Origin: Streptococcus suis YS161
GTDB taxonomy: Bacteria > Bacillota > Bacilli > Lactobacillales > Streptococcaceae
Direction of reading: 5' to 3'
DNA: 64,000 nt
NCBI RefSeq assembly: GCF_002760245.1
Contig: NZ_ASCA01000007.1
Coordinates: 1 to 64,000, forward strand
Shown: piece by piece, positions 34,893-42,852 of the stretch
Layout: every line of letters begins with the position of its first letter
Position numbering within the stretch: position 1 is the first letter of the stretch
Translations under genes and position numbers: made by a program
Notes under the pieces: model-generated
Told to the model about the DNA's origin: nothing
Databases searched by the model: none
The model's input: only the letters and a program-made list of their open reading frames with translations

Positions 34893-36194
34893 ATGAAAAC
34901 ATTCTTGAGAAGAAAAGGAATCGCCTGTCAGCTTCTAGCCGCCATTTTCATTGTCGGTATCAATTTACAATCCCCACCGTCAGCCTCAGCCAATGCAAGA
35001 GGAGATGACTATCCCTACACAGTAGTTGATGCAGTCGATCCATGGAGACTCTACACACGCCAGTGCACCTCCTTTGTAGCCTTTCGCCTCAGTAAAGTCA
35101 ACGGTTTTGAAATTCCGGCAGCTTACGGTAATGCAGATGCTTGGGGACATAGAGCTCGACGAGAGGGTTACCGAGTGGATATGAACCCTGCCATAGGAGC
35201 AGTGGCTTGGTGGACCTCTCCTATGCACGTTGCCTGGGTATCTAGCATCCAAGGTGACATGGTCGAAATCGAAGAATACAACTACGGTACTCGATACACC
35301 TACAATCGCCGTCTGATCCATAAGAACTCTGTCAGTGGCTATATTCACTTCAAGGACCTAGCTGGCTCTCCTGTCAGTCAGACCAGTCCTGCACCTACTC
35401 AGACGCACACATCTGGCTTAGCAAACAGTGGTACCTATACCTTTACCCAGCAAGCACCAATTAAAAATGAAGCCAAACAATCTAGCACAACCTTGGATTA
35501 CTATTATGCTGGTGAGAGCGTACGCTACGATCGAGTTCTAACAGCTGACGGCTACCAGTGGATTAGCTATGTCAGCTATAGTGGTCAAAGACGCTACATT
35601 CCTATCAAACAGGTACAGTCCTCCCCTGCACCACAGCAGCCAATTGTATCAACTCCTACAAAACCTCAAGGAACAATCCACATTACAAATATCAATCAAG
35701 CAGAGGGTAGTTTTGAAGTTATCGTCACCAATGTAAAATCTCCCAAGACTATCAAATCAGTATCTATTCCAATTTGGTCAGATAATAATGGGCAAGATGA
35801 TATCATCTGGTATCCTGCTCAGCGACAAAGCGATGGCAGCTACAAGGTAAACGTTCAAGCAAGTAAACATAAAAATGACCGAGGACTCTACCACATCCAT
35901 GTCTATTACACAGATTCCTCAAACAAACTCGAATTCATTACTGGAACTACAACTCAACTAACAGCAATATCTCAACAAACCAATCAAACAAACAGTAATT
36001 TACCAGCATCGGGTACCTATTATTTCAAGAGCAAAGCCATTGTCCGCAATAGCCCTAGTCAGTCCGCCAGTGAAATCACCTACTACGGTGCTGGTTCTTC
36101 TGTCCGCTATGACCGAGTTGTCACATCCGAAGGACGCCAGTGGATCAGCTATGTCAGCTATTCAGGAGCCCGTCGCTACATCGCCATCCCATAA
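34893..36194 (+). CDS. Secreted CHAP-domain murein hydrolase, competence-induced fratricin-like
   Basis: A 433-aa exported protein. Signal peptide 1 to about 34 (ending ASANA), CHAP domain about 40-165 with Cys58 (RQCTSFVAF) and His112 (PMHVAWVSS), a bacterial SH3 domain (about 175-240), a GBS Bsp-like domain (about 255-350) and a second SH3 domain (365-433). CHAP enzymes cleave peptidoglycan cross-bridges or amide bonds. With a SigX box upstream, this resembles the LytF/CbpD fratricins that lyse sibling cells during competence. ATG 34893 follows AAGGAG. Confidence 0.85.
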   Translation: MKTFLRRKGIACQLLAAIFIVGINLQSPPSASANARGDDYPYTVVDAVDPWRLYTRQCTSFVAFRLSKVNGFEIPAAYGNADAWGHRARREGYRVDMNPAIGAVAWWTSPMHVAWVSSIQGDMVEIEEYNYGTRYTYNRRLIHKNSVSGYIHFKDLAGSPVSQTSPAPTQTHTSGLANSGTYTFTQQAPIKNEAKQSSTTLDYYYAGESVRYDRVLTADGYQWISYVSYSGQRRYIPIKQVQSSPAPQQPIVSTPTKPQGTIHITNINQAEGSFEVIVTNVKSPKTIKSVSIPIWSDNNGQDDIIWYPAQRQSDGSYKVNVQASKHKNDRGLYHIHVYYTDSSNKLEFITGTTTQLTAISQQTNQTNSNLPASGTYYFKSKAIVRNSPSQSASEITYYGAGSSVRYDRVVTSEGRQWISYVSYSGARRYIAIP

Positions 36195-36243
36195 AACAAA
36201 AGAAACTGCAGGTTCACTATGCACCATGCAGTTTTTTATATGA

Positions 36244-36768
36244 TTAAATATCAGTAGAATTGATAGCTGTGCTCGGTTTTTCTTTCGGTTTACGCAGATG
36301 GAAGAAAATAGTTACCCCAAAATAGATAGCAAATAGGACAACTCGAATAATATAATTCATCATTGCCCGCGCCTCTACTGACTGACGCATAACTGAATCC
36401 GTATAAATTTGACCCAACCCTTTCTCACCAATAAAAGCGTAGGTCGAAAATAGGAGAGTTACAAAAAGATAACCTAGGTAGGTATAAGAAGCCTGCTCAT
36501 TTTTCTTGAGGAAAAGCAACACAATCGTCGCAATCACAGCAAGTAATAACACAACTGCAAATGCCTTATTGACAAGATTCGTCTGGAAATTGATAGATTC
36601 TCTCATGTAGGTAAAATATGCCTCATCAATCCCCTCAACATTAAAATTCTGCAACAATTGACGCACAACTGCCTCATCGTACTTCGCAAAAAATATATTA
36701 AAGCCACGCAATACGCTCGCAATAGATGACAGCACAACAAAAATATACAAATGAATTGGTCTTTTCAT
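36244..36768 (-). CDS. Hypothetical membrane protein (174 aa)
   Basis: Four hydrophobic helices (about 5-22, 68-90, 97-115, 145-162), starting MKRPIHLYIFVVLSSIASVL. ATG 36768 follows AGGAGG; the frame to 36822 runs through the promoter and is rejected. It has its own promoter at 36794-36822. A streptococcal conserved membrane protein of unknown function is the best call. Confidence 0.7.
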   Translation of the reverse strand: MKRPIHLYIFVVLSSIASVLRGFNIFFAKYDEAVVRQLLQNFNVEGIDEAYFTYMRESINFQTNLVNKAFAVVLLLAVIATIVLLFLKKNEQASYTYLGYLFVTLLFSTYAFIGEKGLGQIYTDSVMRQSVEARAMMNYIIRVVLFAIYFGVTIFFHLRKPKEKPSTAINSTDI

Positions 36769-36793
36769 ATAAGCACCTCCTAATTTTAGTCTT

Positions 36794-36822
36794 ATTCTAC
36801 TCCAAAAACCATGCTTTGTCAA
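36794..36822 (-). promoter_or_regulatory. Promoter of the 174-aa membrane protein gene
   Basis: Minus strand TTGACA (36817-36822), 17 bp, TAGAAT (36794-36799). Confidence 0.75.
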
Positions 36823-36840
36823 TGTGATTGTGTGAACAAG

Positions 36841-36869
36841 TTGATAAATGTATATTAAAATGCTATAAT
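36841..36869 (+). promoter_or_regulatory. Promoter of the 61-aa membrane protein gene
   Basis: TTGATA (36841-36846), 17 bp, TATAAT (36864-36869). Divergent from the promoter at 36794-36822. Confidence 0.75.
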
Positions 36870-36896
36870 AAAGAAAAGTAGCAAGGAGGAAAACTC

Positions 36897-37082
36897 ATGA
36901 AGAAATTGCCTACCTATATCGGAGTGATTATTTTTGTAGTGACTCTACTGATTAACTGGTTATTGCCAAGTCTTGCCAAAGTGCTGAATACATTTTTCAT
37001 TTGGACTATCGTAGCCTACCTGCTCTACACCATCTACTACTGGATTAGCTACTGGCTCTATGTCCGTAAACAGAAGAAATAA
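36897..37082 (+). CDS. Small two-helix membrane protein (61 aa)
   Basis: MKKLPTYIGVIIFVVTLLIN, a second aromatic-rich hydrophobic helix (IVAYLLYTIYYWISYWLYV) and a RKQKK tail. Strong AAGGAGG ribosome binding site, own promoter and terminator. Function unknown. Confidence 0.7.
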   Translation: MKKLPTYIGVIIFVVTLLINWLLPSLAKVLNTFFIWTIVAYLLYTIYYWISYWLYVRKQKK

Positions 37083-37124
37083 GAATAATCTCCTCTAAGT
37101 TCGACCTAGAGGAGATTATTCTTA
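37082..37124. terminator. Strong bidirectional terminator
   Basis: A 16-bp perfect stem (37082-37097 with 37107-37122) between the 61-aa gene and the end of the bacteriocin-type operon. Confidence 0.85.
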
Positions 37125-37421
37125 TTTAGAGGTAAGATTTTGGAAAAAGTCAAATTGGCGGTAGGTTTGATTTTCCGGTAAGGTCAAATCTACATCGTCT
37201 TCCACATCTGCCACGGTTAATTCGACATCCAAGGGCAAATCCTTCAGTCTATAACGTCTGATTACGTGCCCCTCTGCACTGACAAAGTCCAGCAAATACC
37301 CATTTACCCGAACTTGATACAACATTAAGTTATCCGTCAAATTTTCAATGACCAGCATATCCATCTTTCGCCGTCCGATCGTATAGTCTGGATTGCGATA
37401 ATACCTAAATTTATTATCCAT
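37122..37421 (-). CDS. Hypothetical protein at the end of the lactococcin-972-type operon (99 aa)
   Basis: A soluble protein of beta-strand character, starting MDNKFRYYRNPDYTIGRRKM, acidic in the middle. ATG 37421 has AAGGAG 7 nt upstream and overlaps the end of the ATPase gene by 8 nt. Position after the ABC ATPase suggests an accessory or immunity role; no family recognised. Confidence 0.65.
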   Translation of the reverse strand: MDNKFRYYRNPDYTIGRRKMDMLVIENLTDNLMLYQVRVNGYLLDFVSAEGHVIRRYRLKDLPLDVELTVADVEDDVDLTLPENQTYRQFDFFQNLTSK

Positions 37422-38055
37422 GTCCAATCTCCTTCATATCAATTACCACATCTGCCTTTTCCCAAATAGCAGGATTGTGGGTCGCAATGACAATCACACG
37501 CTTGTCATTTTTTAATTCTGTCAAAAGCTGCATGACCTCTTCAGAATTTTTAGGGTCAAGTGCAGCGGTTGGTTCATCCGCTAAAATCAAGGGAGGATTT
37601 TTTAAAATCAATTTGGCTAGGGCAACCCTCTGCGCCTCGCCACCTGATAGAGTATAGACAGGTTTATTCATATCTAAATAGCCTAGATTGACCTGTTCCA
37701 TAGCCACCAACTGCCTTTGCAGGCGCTCAACTTTTGACAACTTCTGCCCAACAAATCCCAAGTCCAAATTCTCTCTGATGGACTGATTTTCCAACAAGCC
37801 AAAATGTTGAAACAGATAGCCCATCTCCTGCCGAAAGAAAACCTGCGAAGATAAGGTGGACAAATCCTGTCCCTGATACATAATCCGCCCACCATCAGTA
37901 GCTTCCAGCTTGGCTAGCATATTCAACAAGGTCGTCTTGCCACTACCACTTTTACCAATCAAGGCATATATTTTCCCTTTTTCAAGTTTCATATTCAAAT
38001 CTGAAAAAATCACCCGTTGTTCAAAACTCTTTTTCAATCCCTGAATCTCAATCAT
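37414..38055 (-). CDS. ABC transporter ATPase, lactococcin-972 group
   Basis: A 213-aa ATPase with Walker A IGKSGSGKTTLLN, Q-loop, signature TLSGGEAQRVALAK, Walker B LILADEPTAALD and the switch ATHNP. It belongs to the MacB/LolD-like exporters that accompany lactococcin 972-type bacteriocins. Its gene starts 1 nt after the large membrane protein gene (38057-40087), its probable permease partner. Likely role: export of, or immunity to, the peptide. Confidence 0.87.
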   Translation of the reverse strand: MIEIQGLKKSFEQRVIFSDLNMKLEKGKIYALIGKSGSGKTTLLNMLAKLEATDGGRIMYQGQDLSTLSSQVFFRQEMGYLFQHFGLLENQSIRENLDLGFVGQKLSKVERLQRQLVAMEQVNLGYLDMNKPVYTLSGGEAQRVALAKLILKNPPLILADEPTAALDPKNSEEVMQLLTELKNDKRVIVIATHNPAIWEKADVVIDMKEIGHG

Positions 38056-38056
38056 C

Positions 38057-40087
38057 TTATTGTCCTTTCAATACTGCGACATTGGCAGTTTGTTCTTTTT
38101 TATCTTGCAGTTTCAATATCACCGTGGCATTGACAGCAAGCAAACCCACTGCCAAACTGCTCATAACAAGATCGCTTGCCAACCAAACTGATGCAAGCAA
38201 GCCTACTAGGAATACCCCTAGTTGTCCCAAGAGATACTGTCCATGAAGCTCACAGAAGGTCATTCCTGCCAAGCGCTTGATAAAGATTTCCCGTCTGAAT
38301 TGCTCAAAATAGAGTAAGTTCATGGCATCAAAGAGCAAAATAGCCGTTGCTAAAGTTAAGACAGTGCCAATGAGTAACGAATAAAACTCTGTCCGCTTGG
38401 TGTTCAAGACACCGACAAAAGTCAAGCGATGATTGACCAGATATGACACCCAGTTATACACACCTTGTTCCTTCATGGCTTCAATCGTAGCCTGATAATC
38501 CTTAAACTTCATCCCCACATCAACACTGGTTCCCCAGAACATATCTGAAATCGGTGTTACACCAGTGGACTCAGGGGTCAAGACAACTATAATCGGATCT
38601 GTCAGATACTGAAGCTGGCTACGCTCACCATCATTATAGAGGAAGCGATGGTGACCGCTATCTGTATAAGTCAGACTGACCTTGGTTTCAAATAACTGCT
38701 GGCTACTTATTTCCAAGCTTTCACGAGAAAATCCTTCTAATTCTGCCTGAAACATCTCCTCTACTTGCTTCGCTTGATGTCGCAAGCTCTCTGGCAAAAC
38801 CAAGCCATATTCCCCTAAAGTCAAGTGATTCATCTTCTCCAAGAATGCGGTATCCACTGCCACCTTCTGCTCGGTCAGATATGCTGGCGTTACATAGAGG
38901 ACATTGCCACGAGGGCTATAATCCGTCAGGCGATTGCCCTCTGGGTCCACCTCGCTACCAAAGAGATACTGGTCTACATTGCTTTTGACAAATAGAGCCG
39001 ACCCAGATTCTAGCTGTCCCTTGGCAAACTCCCGCCACTTTTTATTCTGCTGGGCGACTTCCTCTTCAGACATCATAGCAGAGCTGTAACTAAAAACAGA
39101 TTTGTAATAGTCATCTCTCAATGCCCATTCTTCCTGTGCCTGTTCAAGCAAGCGGATTTCCTGATAGCCCTGCAATAGACGGCTAGAGCTAAAACCTACT
39201 ACCAAAATAGCCAGAAGTTGCCCAACCATCATCATAGCCAACATCCGTTTGAGAGGCAGTTTTCCCTTGAGCAAATCAACCAAACTATTTTGCCTCAACC
39301 CTAGGAAATACACTAGGCTAAGTAGGACAGAAATGCTAGTAAGAGCCAGTGCATAGAGGAAAAGCCCCAGGAAAAAGACCTGCAAGATGGATAGTAAAAA
39401 TCCAGCTTGAAGATAGAGAATAAGAAGTCCGATTATAGCCCCCACCGATGTAGCCATCGCAATCTGACGAATATCCTCCCATAAAGGACGAGCCACCACC
39501 TGTAAGAAACTTTCACCTGAAATCAGACGAATTCCTGCAAATCGTAAGGTCTTAATCCGATAGATTAAGGTGAGAGCCATGAAGGTCAAGAGAAAGACAA
39601 AGAAACTCAGCATGGCTACTTCTGAAACGACTGTGGATAGGAAGATGCTAAAAAGAGAATAGCCATGATGGACCATGCCACTGTAACCCAGTGATTCCAA
39701 ACTTTCTTTCAAGACTTGGTTGTCCAAATCTCCTGAAACAATCAGATAAGAACTAACCAAGTCGCTGGTTTCAGCACTTTCCTTGGAGGAAACGGTCAAA
39801 CCTTCTGGAACCTGTCCGCTACCATAGATGGTGTAGGTAAAACTGGTTTCACCAGAAGCGTTAGGCTCGACAATCCGTCTAGCAATCACACTCTTATGTT
39901 CATCTGCCAAGTCGGTCAAGACCTCTGTCACCTGGTCACGATTGGCTGTCTGTCTATTGGTATCTTTCCCGACGATATCCACTGCCTGATAAGAACCAAA
40001 CTCTACAAGACTAACCTGACCAGCCAAAGAAATACCCAGGTAAATCGCTACCAATACGGTCGACACTAGAATAAATAAACGTTTCAT
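38057..40087 (-). CDS. Bacteriocin-associated integral membrane protein (DUF1430)
   Basis: A 676-aa membrane protein. One N-terminal helix (RLFILVSTVLVAIYLGISLA), a helix cluster at about 150-310, a large extracytoplasmic region (about 315-555) and C-terminal helices (about 560-660). This layout matches the 7-TM bacteriocin-associated (bact_immun_7tm/DUF1430) proteins that act with a small ABC ATPase beside lactococcin 972 genes. ATG 40087 follows GGAGGAG; the TTG at 40099 is rejected. A lactococcin-972-like remnant lies directly upstream. Confidence 0.87.
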   Translation of the reverse strand: MKRLFILVSTVLVAIYLGISLAGQVSLVEFGSYQAVDIVGKDTNRQTANRDQVTEVLTDLADEHKSVIARRIVEPNASGETSFTYTIYGSGQVPEGLTVSSKESAETSDLVSSYLIVSGDLDNQVLKESLESLGYSGMVHHGYSLFSIFLSTVVSEVAMLSFFVFLLTFMALTLIYRIKTLRFAGIRLISGESFLQVVARPLWEDIRQIAMATSVGAIIGLLILYLQAGFLLSILQVFFLGLFLYALALTSISVLLSLVYFLGLRQNSLVDLLKGKLPLKRMLAMMMVGQLLAILVVGFSSSRLLQGYQEIRLLEQAQEEWALRDDYYKSVFSYSSAMMSEEEVAQQNKKWREFAKGQLESGSALFVKSNVDQYLFGSEVDPEGNRLTDYSPRGNVLYVTPAYLTEQKVAVDTAFLEKMNHLTLGEYGLVLPESLRHQAKQVEEMFQAELEGFSRESLEISSQQLFETKVSLTYTDSGHHRFLYNDGERSQLQYLTDPIIVVLTPESTGVTPISDMFWGTSVDVGMKFKDYQATIEAMKEQGVYNWVSYLVNHRLTFVGVLNTKRTEFYSLLIGTVLTLATAILLFDAMNLLYFEQFRREIFIKRLAGMTFCELHGQYLLGQLGVFLVGLLASVWLASDLVMSSLAVGLLAVNATVILKLQDKKEQTANVAVLKGQ

Positions 40088-40220
40088 CGTCTCCTCCAAT
40101 CCAAGAATAGATTGATAACATTCCTATAACAACCATTGTATCCAATAATAACAAAGCCAGCCATCGCTCTACCTTACAAAGAAATGACAATCTTGTAAGA
40201 TTCCAGCAAAATGTACTGTG

Positions 40221-40406
40221 TTAATAGTTGTAATAGAAAGCTGCTTTCTCTCCCCGTTTTGCACTAATCCATGCACGAGAGGTCTGTCCTGCCTGTGCAG
40301 ACCCTTTACTTGAGGCTCCAGTCCATCGACTTACCACTGTTAAACTATGGTAGCGACTGCTGTGATAATAGTTTGAATAGGCACCACCATTTGCTGCTCC
40401 ATACGT
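40221..40406 (-). pseudogene. Truncated lactococcin-972-family bacteriocin gene
   Basis: The minus-strand frame reads YGAANGGAYSNYYHSSRYHS, then VVSRWTGASSKGSA and ends AFYYNY before TAA. This is the mature, Tyr/Ser-rich C-terminal part of a lactococcin 972-type peptide. There is no start codon or signal peptide in this frame: TAG lies one codon upstream. A good ribosome binding site (AAGGAG) remains before an out-of-frame ATG. It looks as if the start and signal-peptide region were deleted while the site and mature part stayed. Downstream export/immunity genes are intact. Confidence 0.75.
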
Positions 40407-40417
40407 CTAATCTCCTT

Positions 40418-41569
40418 CTATGTCTTATCTGTTCTTCCCAAAAACACATAGGATAGACCAATAATAAGTCCAGCCCAGACCAGAATAACAGGAATTCCCA
40501 TGCCCCAGCTCAATGTATGGTTTTCAATGCTTTTTTGGAAGACACCTGTTGCAATTTCAAAACTTCTCATATAGGTCGTCGGGAGCAGATGGGCAATTTT
40601 GAAGAGAGGATTGAGCAGACTTGGTAGCCAGACCAACGCAAACAAGCTAACTGTCGACAAAAAGAGGGCTGTCATCCGATTTTTAGTCACCAAGCTGATT
40701 AGATAGACCAGACTACTGATAAAGACAAGGGAGAGGATTTGGAGAAGCAAACTTGGCAGAAGGACCGAACCAATCGTCACAAAGGAAAGCTGGAAATGAT
40801 CCAAACTGTAAGAAAGAGTTGGGTACTGAAGACTTCCAAAACCAAAGGCCAAACCTGCGGCTAGAAAGGAGACTATAGAAACTAAACCAAACAGCAAGAG
40901 AGAGAAACCAAAACCAACTCCTAATTCCTGCACCAAACGCTGTCCTCGAGACAGGGGCAACATCCGATACTTGTCCAGCTTTCCTGCGTAGGCACCCCCA
41001 TAGACATTGGTTAAGACAAAGGCGATTCCAACAGGAAGGAGGGCAGGGAAGATGTAGGTAAACAAGGACGGGAGAAATTGAAAGGCTGTATGTGGGAAAT
41101 AGGTATCCTCAAAAGGTAGGTCAATCTCAGAAAGAGCCGTATAATAAGCAAGCTCCCTATCCAAAGCCTCCAAAACATCCTTTTCAGGACTATGAGCTTC
41201 CAAGGAAGCCTTGGCAGATGACAGATATTCTAGCTGAAAATCATAGACTTGGTCCCACCGACCAGCTGTAAAAGCCTTTAGAAATTCCTCATCAGAAGCA
41301 ATAATCGCTTGCCCATCTTCTATACTTTTTGAAATATAAACATATTCCTCAGATTCTGGATCCAGATTCTCCAAACGAGCCTTGTTTTCTTCGATAGCTT
41401 GGGCATTGGTCAATTGATTCTGCCGAATTTGTACCCCAAGATTATTGGCTTGTGAGGCCTGATGATTGAGGAACAAGGTTCCCAAACAAGCAAGTAACAA
41501 TAGTACTAGAGGTACATAGGTCAACTTGTTTTTTACTAATTGAGCAAATAGAAATTTCTTGTAAGTCAT
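40418..41569 (-). CDS. ABC-2 type transporter permease
   Basis: A 383-aa protein with an N-terminal helix (VPLVLLLLACLGTLFLNH), a long extracytoplasmic helical region (about 35-165) and five C-terminal helices (about 170-380). This is the layout of ABC-2 permeases for peptide antibiotics. Its ATG overlaps the ATPase stop by 1 nt, so it partners with 41569-42183. Probable exporter of, or protection against, the 87-aa secreted peptide encoded upstream. Confidence 0.82.
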   Translation of the reverse strand: MTYKKFLFAQLVKNKLTYVPLVLLLLACLGTLFLNHQASQANNLGVQIRQNQLTNAQAIEENKARLENLDPESEEYVYISKSIEDGQAIIASDEEFLKAFTAGRWDQVYDFQLEYLSSAKASLEAHSPEKDVLEALDRELAYYTALSEIDLPFEDTYFPHTAFQFLPSLFTYIFPALLPVGIAFVLTNVYGGAYAGKLDKYRMLPLSRGQRLVQELGVGFGFSLLLFGLVSIVSFLAAGLAFGFGSLQYPTLSYSLDHFQLSFVTIGSVLLPSLLLQILSLVFISSLVYLISLVTKNRMTALFLSTVSLFALVWLPSLLNPLFKIAHLLPTTYMRSFEIATGVFQKSIENHTLSWGMGIPVILVWAGLIIGLSYVFLGRTDKT

Positions 41570-42183
41570 CAGTCCACCTCCTGCATGGTTTCATTGACCA
41601 GTTTCAAGGTCACATGGCAATATTCTTCAATGTCCTCTTTATAATGAGAGGTCAGGATAATCATTTTGTCCTCTTGGCAAAGTTGGTGCAAGGCTTTAAA
41701 GAACAGTTTTCGACTCGCTTCATCCAAACCATTGGTAATCTCATCCATCAACAGATAGGTCGCGTCGCTGACCATATACATGGCAATCAAGACCCGCTGT
41801 TTCATCCCCAGCGAATACTGGCGAATAGGTAGGTGGACATAGTCCTCCATTTCCCAATAGGAAATAACCGCATCAATATCCACCGAAGACTGCCAAGTTT
41901 GTTTGACAAATCGTAAATAGTCCAGACCAGAAAGATTTCCCTCAAACCATTCGCTCGTTTCATAGTAAAACAAGTCCCTATTTGGATGACCAGCAGTGCA
42001 AGACCAACTAGACTGACCAGTCATAGGAGCTAGCAAACCTGCCACCGTTCTGAAAAATGTTGTCTTTCCAGAACCGTTGGTAGCTACAATGCCGTACAAG
42101 TTCCCCTTATGGAATTGATAGGAAAAATTCGTCAAAACAGGATGCCGTGTCGCAATGGTCATGTTTTTAATCTCTAAAGTCAT
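41569..42183 (-). CDS. ABC transporter ATPase of the peptide operon
   Basis: A 204-aa ATPase with Walker A TNGSGKTTFFR, signature QYSLGMKQRVLIA (a SLGMKQR variant), Walker B YLLMDEITNGLD and switch LTSHY. Similar ATPases serve ABC-2 bacteriocin exporters. ATG 42183 follows GAGGTGAGG; the GTG at 42192 is rejected. It lies behind a partial terminator after the 87-aa peptide gene, which would give less ATPase than peptide. Confidence 0.87.
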   Translation of the reverse strand: MTLEIKNMTIATRHPVLTNFSYQFHKGNLYGIVATNGSGKTTFFRTVAGLLAPMTGQSSWSCTAGHPNRDLFYYETSEWFEGNLSGLDYLRFVKQTWQSSVDIDAVISYWEMEDYVHLPIRQYSLGMKQRVLIAMYMVSDATYLLMDEITNGLDEASRKLFFKALHQLCQEDKMIILTSHYKEDIEEYCHVTLKLVNETMQEVD

Positions 42184-42199
42184 TATCCTCACCTCTCAT

Positions 42200-42229
42200 A
42201 AAAAGTGCAGGAGAGATTTTCTCTCCTGC
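42200..42229 (-). terminator. Partial terminator after the secreted-peptide gene
   Basis: GCAGGAGAGA / TCTCTCCTGC perfect 10-bp stem (42207-42229) with a 3-nt loop, followed on the minus strand by ACTTTTT. Probably attenuates transcription into the ABC genes. Confidence 0.8.
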
Positions 42230-42237
42230 CGAAAATC

Positions 42238-42501
42238 TTAGTATCCACCTGAATAGTAGTTAATGTGTTGATACCTTGTGTAGTTCCAACCTTGACTGAC
42301 AAAGATACGGCTAGAACCAGCGTAACGTGACCAGTTTGGAATGTTTACATATTGATAACCATGATAATTACTTCCACCACCAGTATACTTGTTTACATCA
42401 TAGCGATACGATTTTACAACTGTAACAGCAGATGCTGACGGAGCTACTGCAATACCAGCGACAACAGCACCAAGTGCCAACCATTTACCAATTTTTTTCA
42501 T
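42238..42501 (-). CDS. Secreted Tyr/Ser/Gly-rich peptide, probable bacteriocin (87 aa)
   Basis: Signal peptide MKKIGKWLALGAVVAGIAVA with cleavage expected after PSASA (residue 25). The mature part of about 62 residues is rich in Tyr, Ser, Gly and Asn (for example YTGGGSNYHGYQYVNIPNW), contains no Cys and ends NYYSGGY. Composition recalls lactococcin 972-type peptides, but the core pattern differs. AAAGGAG precedes the ATG. It lies directly after a ComS-like pheromone gene and before an ABC exporter, so a ComR-like-controlled bacteriocin is the best reading. Confidence 0.75.
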   Translation of the reverse strand: MKKIGKWLALGAVVAGIAVAPSASAVTVVKSYRYDVNKYTGGGSNYHGYQYVNIPNWSRYAGSSRIFVSQGWNYTRYQHINYYSGGY

Positions 42502-42598
42502 TTTAATTTTCTCCTTTTGTTTTTTCTGTTTTATTGTTTATTTTTAGGTCTAATTCCTTTCACGGAATATACACCTTTTCAAAAATACATCTCATTTT

Positions 42599-42655
42599 CT
42601 ATCCTCTCTTTATCCACCAACCTGAAATATCCAAAATTTTGAAATAGCCAAACAT
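42599..42655 (-). CDS. ComS/XIP-like pheromone precursor (18 aa)
   Basis: Open frame MFGYFKILDISGWWIKRG. AAAGGAG lies 10 nt before the ATG and a TATACT -10 (42691-42696) about 36 nt upstream, with a ComR-box-like palindrome (42719-42734) in front. ComS precursors are 15-35 residues long; the secreted C-terminal part carries a Trp-Trp pair in S. mutans and S. pyogenes. Length, Trp-Trp near the C terminus, location after a ComR-type gene and the operator all fit. The active pheromone may be the last 7-9 residues. Too short for ordinary ORF calling. Confidence 0.75.
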   Translation of the reverse strand: MFGYFKILDISGWWIKRG

Positions 42656-42690
42656 ACTTTCTTAACTCCTTTAATTTTATTTACATTATG

Positions 42691-42734
42691 AGTATATCTA
42701 CTTTCTACAAAATCACCAATGACAGCAATGTCAT
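42691..42734 (-). promoter_or_regulatory. ComR-box-like operator and promoter of the pheromone/bacteriocin operon
   Basis: Perfect inverted repeat ATGACA-GCAA-TGTCAT (42719-42734) followed 22 nt downstream on the minus strand by TATACT (42691-42696). There is no -35, as usual for ComR-activated promoters, where the dyad sits upstream of the -10 instead. Confidence 0.75.
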
Positions 42735-42772
42735 CGAAAATAGTCTAAAACTCGTAAAAAGGCATTCAAGAG

Positions 42773-42818
42773 ATAGAAAAAGACCTAAAAGACGAACTAT
42801 CATATCTTTTAGGTCTTT
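42773..42818 (-). terminator. Terminator of the comR-like gene
   Basis: A perfect 14-bp stem AAAGACCTAAAAGA (42779-42792) / TCTTTTAGGTCTTT (42805-42818), followed on the minus strand by TTTTCTATC. Confidence 0.85.
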
Positions 42819-42824
42819 CAGCGA

Positions 42825-42838
42825 TGACATTCATGTCA
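42825..42838. promoter_or_regulatory. Second ComR-box-like palindrome
   Basis: TGACAT-TC-ATGTCA, a perfect dyad closer to the S. mutans-type ComR box than the one at 42719-42734. It lies just after the comR-like stop codon. On the minus strand a TATGAT follows 20 nt later, inside the terminator hairpin. Confidence 0.55.
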
Positions 42839-42852
42839 CCGATAAATTATAG

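Noticed and set aside
40271-40456. 61-codon plus-strand frame
   Set aside because: It is antisense to the lactococcin-972 remnant, whose amino acid pattern is recognisable.
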